Source: Clostridia bacterium (GTDB taxonomy: Bacteria > Bacillota_A > Clostridia > Christensenellales > Aristaeellaceae). Taken from it: a stretch of DNA of 11,814 nt. Shown piece by piece: positions 1 through 4,600 of this stretch. Within the stretch, counting starts at the first letter, position 1; the number at the start of each line of letters is the position of its first letter. The position numbers and the translations under genes are program-made. The stretch is from assembly GCA_017938785.1 (NCBI GenBank), contig JAGBAU010000169.1, positions 1 through 11,814 of the forward strand, written 5' to 3'. The notes under the pieces were generated by a model. That model searched no databases. It was not told the origin of the DNA and saw only the letters and a list, made by a program, of their open reading frames with translations.

Positions 1-193
1 TGCCTTCAAACGTGATTTTGCCGCTGTCGCGGGTGTAGACGCCGGCGAGGATGTTCATCAGCGTGGATTTACCCGCGCCGTTTTCACCCAGGAGCGCGTG
101 AACTTCGCCCTGGCCCACCGAAAAATCCACATTGTCCAGCACAGTTACCCCAAAAAATGCCTTTGAGATACCGGACATACGGAGCATTTCCAT
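1..193 (-). CDS. Sugar ABC transporter ATP-binding protein, N-terminal part (cut by window edge)
   Basis: The first 64 codons of an ABC ATPase are visible; the rest lies beyond base 1. The reading starts [16 protein letters not shown] and has the Walker A loop GENGAGKST at about residues 37-45, followed by [16 protein letters not shown]. This pattern, especially the ISKxFxGVxVLDNVDF opening and the [11 protein letters not shown] loop, is typical of the duplicated-domain ATPases of carbohydrate importers (RbsA/MglA/XylG type), which energise sugar uptake at the cytoplasmic face of the membrane. The start at 193 is supported by a GGGAG Shine-Dalgarno site eight bases upstream. The gene lies directly downstream of a sugar-binding protein gene on the same strand, as expected for such an operon (receptor, ATPase, permease). 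The sugar cannot be told from this fragment. Confidence 0.9.
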   Translation of the reverse strand, partial: MEMLRMSGISKAFFGVTVLDNVDFSVGQGEVHALLGENGAGKSTLMNILAGVYTRDSGKITFEG

Positions 194-263
194 GTTGCGT
201 TCTCCCTTACAAATAATACAATAAGCGGCGTATGCGCCGTCCCTTAATGAATCTTTTGAAATA

Positions 264-289
264 CGCCCGCAGAAAGATTTCTGCGGGCG
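264..289 (-). terminator. Intercistronic stem-loop between sugar receptor and ABC ATPase genes
   Basis: A near-perfect 12-base-pair inverted repeat (CGCCCGCAGAAA / TTTCTGCGGGCG) lies 20 bases after the receptor stop codon. The tract that follows on the minus strand (TATTTCAAAAG) is only weakly T-rich, so it looks more like a partial terminator or an mRNA-stabilising hairpin than a full stop. In binding-protein operons such hairpins usually keep the receptor mRNA more abundant than the downstream ATPase and permease mRNA. A second, smaller hairpin (CGGCG-TATG-CGCCG, 226-239) lies between it and the ATPase ribosome binding site. Confidence 0.7.
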
Positions 290-308
290 CACGATGGAAC
301 CCTATTGA

Positions 309-1343
309 TTATTCAGCAGCAACTGCATCGCCGAAGCCACGGAACTCAGCTACGTTGGTGGCGTCTACAACGTCAACAGCGATAACGTGATCCTTGGTTA
401 CTTCTGCGCCGTCCAGGTATGCGATCATGTCGTCGCAAGCGGTCTGGATCATGGCGGGGTCATAGGTTACGGTGAAGAGGTCGGCCAGGCCGGCAACTTC
501 TGCGGAGTAGTCCTTCTGATGGATGCCCTTGATTACGGAGTACATCTCGTTCAGACCGGAGGAAGCTGCGAGGTGAACGCCAGCGGTCAGGAAAGCTTCC
601 TTCTTCTCAGCGTCGAGCTCGGAGGACTTCAGAGCTTCCAGGATGCCCATGCCGATTTCGTCGTCGTGGGTGAAGATCCACTTGGTGGCGGTGATTTCTT
701 CAACGGTGGAAGCGTCCATCCACTCGGTGAAGAGCTGCTTGCCGGTGGAGCGGCTCCAGCCGGTGTAAGCGGTGGAAGCGATGGCGTCTACCTGTTCCTG
801 GGTCCAGCCGTTCTCCAGCAGGGTGGAGAAGAAGCCGTCGTTACGCATGGCGGGAACGGAAGAGTTGTCACCGGGCATGATGAGGATCTTGTCGCCGGGC
901 TGCATGCCAGCTGCGATGAAGCGCTTTGCGGTCTCAGCGCCGATGCCGTTGTTGTCGCCCTTAACGGAAGCAACGGAAGCATCGAACACGGAGTCGATTA
1001 CGCGGTCAAACATGACGAAGGGGATGCCGGAGTTGGCCAGCTTCTTCATGGTTGCTTCCAGGGTGTTGTCCTGGGGCAGGATGACGATGGACTTTGCGGA
1101 TTCATTTTCGATGATGTCCTCAACCTGGGAGATCTGGTTGGCCGGATCTGCGGAAGAGATAACCTTGGCTTCGTACTTGCCTTCGGCGTTGATGGCAGCA
1201 GCCTTTTCCTCGGCGTAGGTCAGAACAGCGCCGGTCCAGCCGTGGTCAGCATTGGGAACCAGGATAGCGATGTCGGTGGCGGCCATAGCGGCTGCGGAGC
1301 ACACCAGCATCAGAGCAACGAGAAGAGCAACGATTTTCTTCAT
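309..1343 (-). CDS. Sugar ABC transporter substrate-binding protein (Peripla_BP_4 / RbsB-MglB type)
   Basis: This 344-residue protein is the extracytoplasmic receptor of a sugar importer. It starts with a signal peptide (MKKIVALLVALMLVCSAAAMAA, cleavage probably after A21 or A22). A type I periplasmic binding fold follows: the first strand DIAILVPNADHGWTG (24-38), the hinge-type segment SIVILPQDN (85-93), the GDNNGIGAETAKRFIA segment (129-144) matching the ribose/galactose-receptor pattern, the MPGDNSSVPAMRNDGF segment with a likely sugar-contacting Arg167, and HDDEIGMGILEAL (226-238), equivalent to the NDxxAxG motif of the family. Length matches the family (300-350). The start has a strong AGGAGGAAAA site upstream. 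It is the promoter-proximal gene of the operon with the ATPase downstream. The ligand is probably a monosaccharide, not resolvable here. The signal peptide has a Cys15 (MLVC), but this is a poor lipobox, so signal peptidase I cleavage seems likelier. Confidence 0.92.
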   Translation of the reverse strand: MKKIVALLVALMLVCSAAAMAATDIAILVPNADHGWTGAVLTYAEEKAAAINAEGKYEAKVISSADPANQISQVEDIIENESAKSIVILPQDNTLEATMKKLANSGIPFVMFDRVIDSVFDASVASVKGDNNGIGAETAKRFIAAGMQPGDKILIMPGDNSSVPAMRNDGFFSTLLENGWTQEQVDAIASTAYTGWSRSTGKQLFTEWMDASTVEEITATKWIFTHDDEIGMGILEALKSSELDAEKKEAFLTAGVHLAASSGLNEMYSVIKGIHQKDYSAEVAGLADLFTVTYDPAMIQTACDDMIAYLDGAEVTKDHVIAVDVVDATNVAEFRGFGDAVAAE

Positions 1344-1382
1344 GGATGTTTTCCTCCTGTTTATTTTATCGGCACGCAGCCG

Positions 1383-1423
1383 ATAGGATCACATTGGTAT
1401 ATCCTATGATACAACATTGGTAT
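1383..1423 (-). promoter_or_regulatory. Candidate operator: paired ATTGGTAT elements in the sugar operon promoter
   Basis: ACATTGGTAT occurs twice (1391-1400 and 1414-1423), 23 bases apart, about two helical turns, one copy in the promoter spacer and one just downstream of the -10 box. The second repeat arm is bracketed by an inverted repeat ATAGGAT/ATCCTAT (1383-1389 and 1401-1407). TTGGTAT resembles the half-site of operators used by FadR-subfamily GntR repressors of sugar-acid genes (TTGGTATACCAA), but neither copy forms the full palindrome. The placement over the promoter suggests repression; the regulator is not in the window. Confidence 0.4.
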
Positions 1424-1434
1424 CTTTTTGTCAA
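1406..1434 (-). promoter_or_regulatory. Sigma-A-type promoter of the sugar ABC operon
   Basis: On the minus strand there is TTGACA (1434-1429), a 17-base spacer and TATCAT (1411-1406), about 60 bases upstream of the receptor start. The -35 box is a perfect match and the -10 box matches 5 of 6. The sequence upstream of the -35 box is a T-rich tract that could act as an UP element. Confidence 0.8.
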
Positions 1435-1469
1435 TGGAGAATTAAAAAATAAGAGCAGGGTGTTCAAAG

Positions 1470-1483
1470 TGAAAACGGTTTGT
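1470..1483. promoter_or_regulatory. cre-like site upstream of the sugar operon promoter
   Basis: The 14 bases TGAAAACGGTTTGT match the catabolite-responsive-element consensus TGWAANCGNTNWCA at all but the last two positions. It lies about 35-50 bases upstream of the -35 box of the sugar receptor promoter. A CcpA or other LacI-family site would make sense beside a sugar importer, but the final CA is missing and a chance match in AT-rich sequence is possible. Confidence 0.3.
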
Positions 1484-1564
1484 TTTGTGCAAGATGTGCA
1501 AAAAATTATTGCGAATATTTGGTGATTATGTGTTAAAAAGGGTTTGGCAGAAATTTTACCACAT

Positions 1565-1576
1565 CGGGTTAACCCG
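1565..1576. promoter_or_regulatory. Perfect 12-base palindrome, possible operator
   Basis: CGGGTTAACCCG is a perfect inverted repeat lying about 75-90 bases upstream of the only -10-like sequence found for the RND gene. Its symmetry and its location in otherwise AT-rich sequence suggest a dimeric regulator site, for example a local regulator of the efflux gene. No regulator gene is adjacent, so this is inference only. Confidence 0.3.
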
Positions 1577-1628
1577 TTCTTCTTTGTGAGTTCAAGCTGG
1601 GTTTAAACTGGAGAATTACAATAGATGC

Positions 1629-1657
1629 TATTCTGAGGATTCTTTTCATATTATACT
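1629..1657 (+). promoter_or_regulatory. Possible promoter of the RND transporter gene
   Basis: TATACT (1652-1657) is a good -10 box, but 17 bases upstream there is only TATTCT (1629-1634), a poor -35 box. Start of transcription would be near 1664, giving a leader of about 34 bases with the small hairpin before the ribosome binding site. A weak -35 box would suit an activator-dependent or low-expression promoter. Confidence 0.3.
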
Positions 1658-1697
1658 GCATTCAGCCGGCGCAGGCCGGGCATCCGGAGGAACATAA

Positions 1698-4600
1698 ATG
1701 CTCGCAAAGTACAGCGTAAAAAAGCCTTATACCGTTATCGTAGCCATCATACTGGTGATTGCGCTGGGCGTAATTTCCTTTATGAACATGACCACGGACC
1801 TGCTGCCCAGCATGGATCTGCCTTACGTCATGATCTACACCACTTATACCGGCGCGACTCCGGAGAAGGTGGAAGCGGACGTCACCCGCCCGCTGGAGAG
1901 CGGTTTTTCCACGCTGACGGATGTGAAGAATGTGTCCTCTACCTCCAGCGAAAACCTGTCGCTGGTGGTGCTGGAATTCGAATCCGGCGCGGATATGAAC
2001 ACCGCCATGATCGAAATCAATTCCGAGGTAGAGCAGCTCTCCGGCGGCTGGGATGATGCCATCGGCACGCCCGTCATCATGAAGCTGAACCCGGATATGC
2101 TGCCGGTGACCATCGCCACCGTGTCCCTGGACGATGCGGATTTGCTGGAGCTTTCTGATTATGTGGAGGAGGAGCTGATCAGCGAATACGAAGCCGTGGA
2201 CGGCGTGGCCCGCGTCAGCGCCTCCGGCATCCTGACCCAGCAGGTGGACATTACCATCGAGCAGAGCCGAATTGATGTGATCAACAATGCCATCCTCAAG
2301 GAAGTGGACGATGAACTGGCCGAGGTGGAGCTGGAGCTGCGCGACGCCATGAGCCAGGTTTCCTCCGGTAAGGGCCAGCTCTCCCGCATGAAGCGGAAGG
2401 TTTACGCCCAGATTGACGAGGGTATCGCCGCCATCGACCAGGGCACCCAGCAGATGCCCAAGGCTATTGAGCAGCTGACCGCCCAGAAAACGGAGCTTTC
2501 CGCCCAGCTGGAGGGCGCCAAACTGGCCCTTGCCCAGCTGGAAGCGCTGGTGAACCTGAGCGATGAGGATAAGGCCCTGATCGAACAGGTGGCCGTGCAA
2601 ATCAGCGCTTTGGAGGAACAGCGGGCTCTGTTGCAGGCTCAGCTGGACGCCATGGAGGATGTGCCTGCCGATGCGCTGGAAAAGCAGCTGCAGGAAGCCC
2701 AGGCCGCCCGCCAGGAGCAGGTGGATTTGAAAACCTCCCAGGAAAAATACATAAACGATCTGAAGCTGCTGGATGCGGATTCCCTGAAGCAGACCATTGC
2801 GCAGCTTGAAAAGGAAATCGCCGCCAACGAGGCGACCATAACCGAAGTCCGCGGTCAGCTGGAAACGGCCATCCTTGATCGCGACGCCATTCAGCGCGAG
2901 GTGACGGATCTGGAGGCCCGCGTGGGTGCGCTGGAGCCTACGGTCTCCCCCGTTCCGGCCACGGCTGCGCCGGAAGAAACGCCTGCGGCTACGGACGAAC
3001 CGGAGGCTTCGGGTGTAAGCGAGACCACGGATGCACCCGAAACCACGGATGCACCCGAGACCACGGACGAACCCGAAACCACGGATGTACCCGAGACCAC
3101 GGATGTGCCCGAAACCACGGATGCACCCGAAACCACGGATGTACCCGAGACTACGGACACTCCCAACGATACAGATGCCGAGCCCACCATGGAAGCTGTG
3201 CAGGATGAGGCGATTCAGCCCTCCGGGGATGATGGATCCGCGGATTCCTCCGATAGTGAAGATCAGGGCGGTGAAGGTGAGGGAGAATCCAATGGGGATT
3301 CCCAGCCGGAATCCGAACCCCAGCCTGAACCTGAACCCCAGCCTGAGCCCCAGCCTGAACCGGAAAAGCAGCCCGAATCCCAGCCGTCCGGCGGGGAAGG
3401 TGATGCTTCCTCCGAGGGCGAACAGCAGGCTTCCCTGCTGGATGTGATCTTCGGCGGTATTGCCCAGGCAGAGGGCGAGACCCTTGAGGAGCTGAAGGCC
3501 CAGCTGGCGGATGCCCGGGCTCGCCTTGCAGCAGCACAGGAGAGCGTGGATACCCTCTCCTCCCGCCACGATACCCTGCGCGAAACCTTGAACGACCAGG
3601 CTGCTTCTCTGGAAGAGGCGAAGGATGCGCTGACCGTCATCGAAGGCGGCGAAATCGCCATCCAGAGCCGCATTGAAGCTGCGCAGAAGCAGATCGAAAT
3701 CTGTGATGCCCGCATTGCCGAACTGGATGCAGAGATTGCACAGATCACTGAAGAGATCGCCAACGGCTCTGCCCGTGAGGAACTGGTGGCGCAGATTGCC
3801 CAGCTGGATGGGCAGATCAATGAGATCAAGGCCAGCGAAGCCTACCAGACCTGGATGATGATTCAGGATGGCGAGGGTTTGAATGCCCAGTATGTACAGG
3901 CGCAGACGGCCGTTGCCCAGCTGGAAGCCGGCGTGTTGGCCATCGATGAAATGCTCACCAAGCTCAGCCAGGGCATCCTGCCCGGCGGCATGATTGAGGG
4001 CGTAGCCGAGGATACCAACCTGGCCGAAGCCCGCCAGCAGCTGCTGGACGCCCGTTCCCAGGCTTCCTCCGGATTCAGCCAGGCATCCTCCGCCCTGCGC
4101 GATGCGGAGAAAAAGCTGGCCGAGGGCTGGAAGGAATTCACCGAAAACCGCGACGAGGCCCTGGAAAATGCGGGTATTGACGGCATCATCACCGTGGAAA
4201 CCATCTCCGGCATCCTGGGCAGTCAGAACCTGGATTTGCCCGCAGGCTATGTTTCCAATGCGGATGACCGTTACCTGGTGAGCATCGGCAAGGAATTTGC
4301 TTCCCTGGCCGAGCTCAAGCAGCTCAAGCTGTTCTCCCTGGGCATGGAAACCGTGGATGATGTGCGCCTGCTGGATGTGGCCAGCGTGGAGATCAGCGAC
4401 AATAGCGAGGATCTGTTCACCCTGGTCAACGGCGAAAACGGCATCATGCTCTCCTTCGAGAAGCAGTCCACCGCCTCCACCGCCGAGGTTGCCGAGAATA
4501 TCACCGCCGAGAGCGAGCGGCTCATGGCGGAGAATCCCCGCCTGCACGTGACCGAGATGATGAACCAGGGCGATTACATCAACCTGATCGTATCCTCCGT

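Larger units (their letters stand above)
1344..1697. other. Divergent intergenic region between sugar receptor and RND transporter genes
   Basis: This 354-base stretch has no gene that I can support. It holds the minus-strand sugar operon promoter (1406-1434) with its paired repeats, the cre-like sequence (1470-1483), a direct repeat TGTGCAA (1486-1492, 1495-1501), a perfect palindrome CGGGTTAACCCG (1565-1576), a second palindrome GTTTAAAC (1601-1608), a weak plus-strand -10 candidate (1652-1657) and a small CCGGC-GCAG-GCCGG hairpin (1666-1679) directly before the RND ribosome binding site. It is clearly more AT-rich than the genes around it. I see no riboswitch-like conserved fold. Confidence 0.75.
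2298..4172 (+). other. Inserted coiled-coil hairpin domain in the RND docking region
   Basis: This stretch encodes residues about 201-825 of the RND protein. By alignment from memory with AcrB, it begins where the docking subdomain begins (after DITIEQSRIDVINNAIL, equivalent to MNPNELNKFQLT). The two helical arms (201-411 and 593-825) are rich in Ala, Gln, Glu and Leu with heptad-like spacing and no membrane segment. They look antiparallel: SQVSSGKGQLS near the start (219-229) is mirrored by SQASSGFSQASS near the end (788-799, read from S788 region). The domain should point away from the membrane. Boundaries are accurate to about ten residues. Confidence 0.8.

Noticed and set aside
387..1409. 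A plus-strand reading of 340 codons opposite the sugar receptor
   Set aside because: It is a shadow of the receptor gene, which has a signal peptide, a ribosome binding site and a promoter.
1601..1608. GTTTAAAC as a separate regulatory site
   Set aside because: An eight-base palindrome can occur by chance; I list it only together with the longer palindrome upstream.
3021..3164. The regular repeat spacing could suggest a CRISPR array
   Set aside because: Repeats are 18 bases directly abutting, with no unique spacers, in frame, and inside a coding linker.
3031..3447. A second plus-strand reading inside the repeat linker giving an RPRMHPKP-like repeat product
   Set aside because: It is an out-of-frame image of the ETTDxP and QPEP codons and has no start signal.
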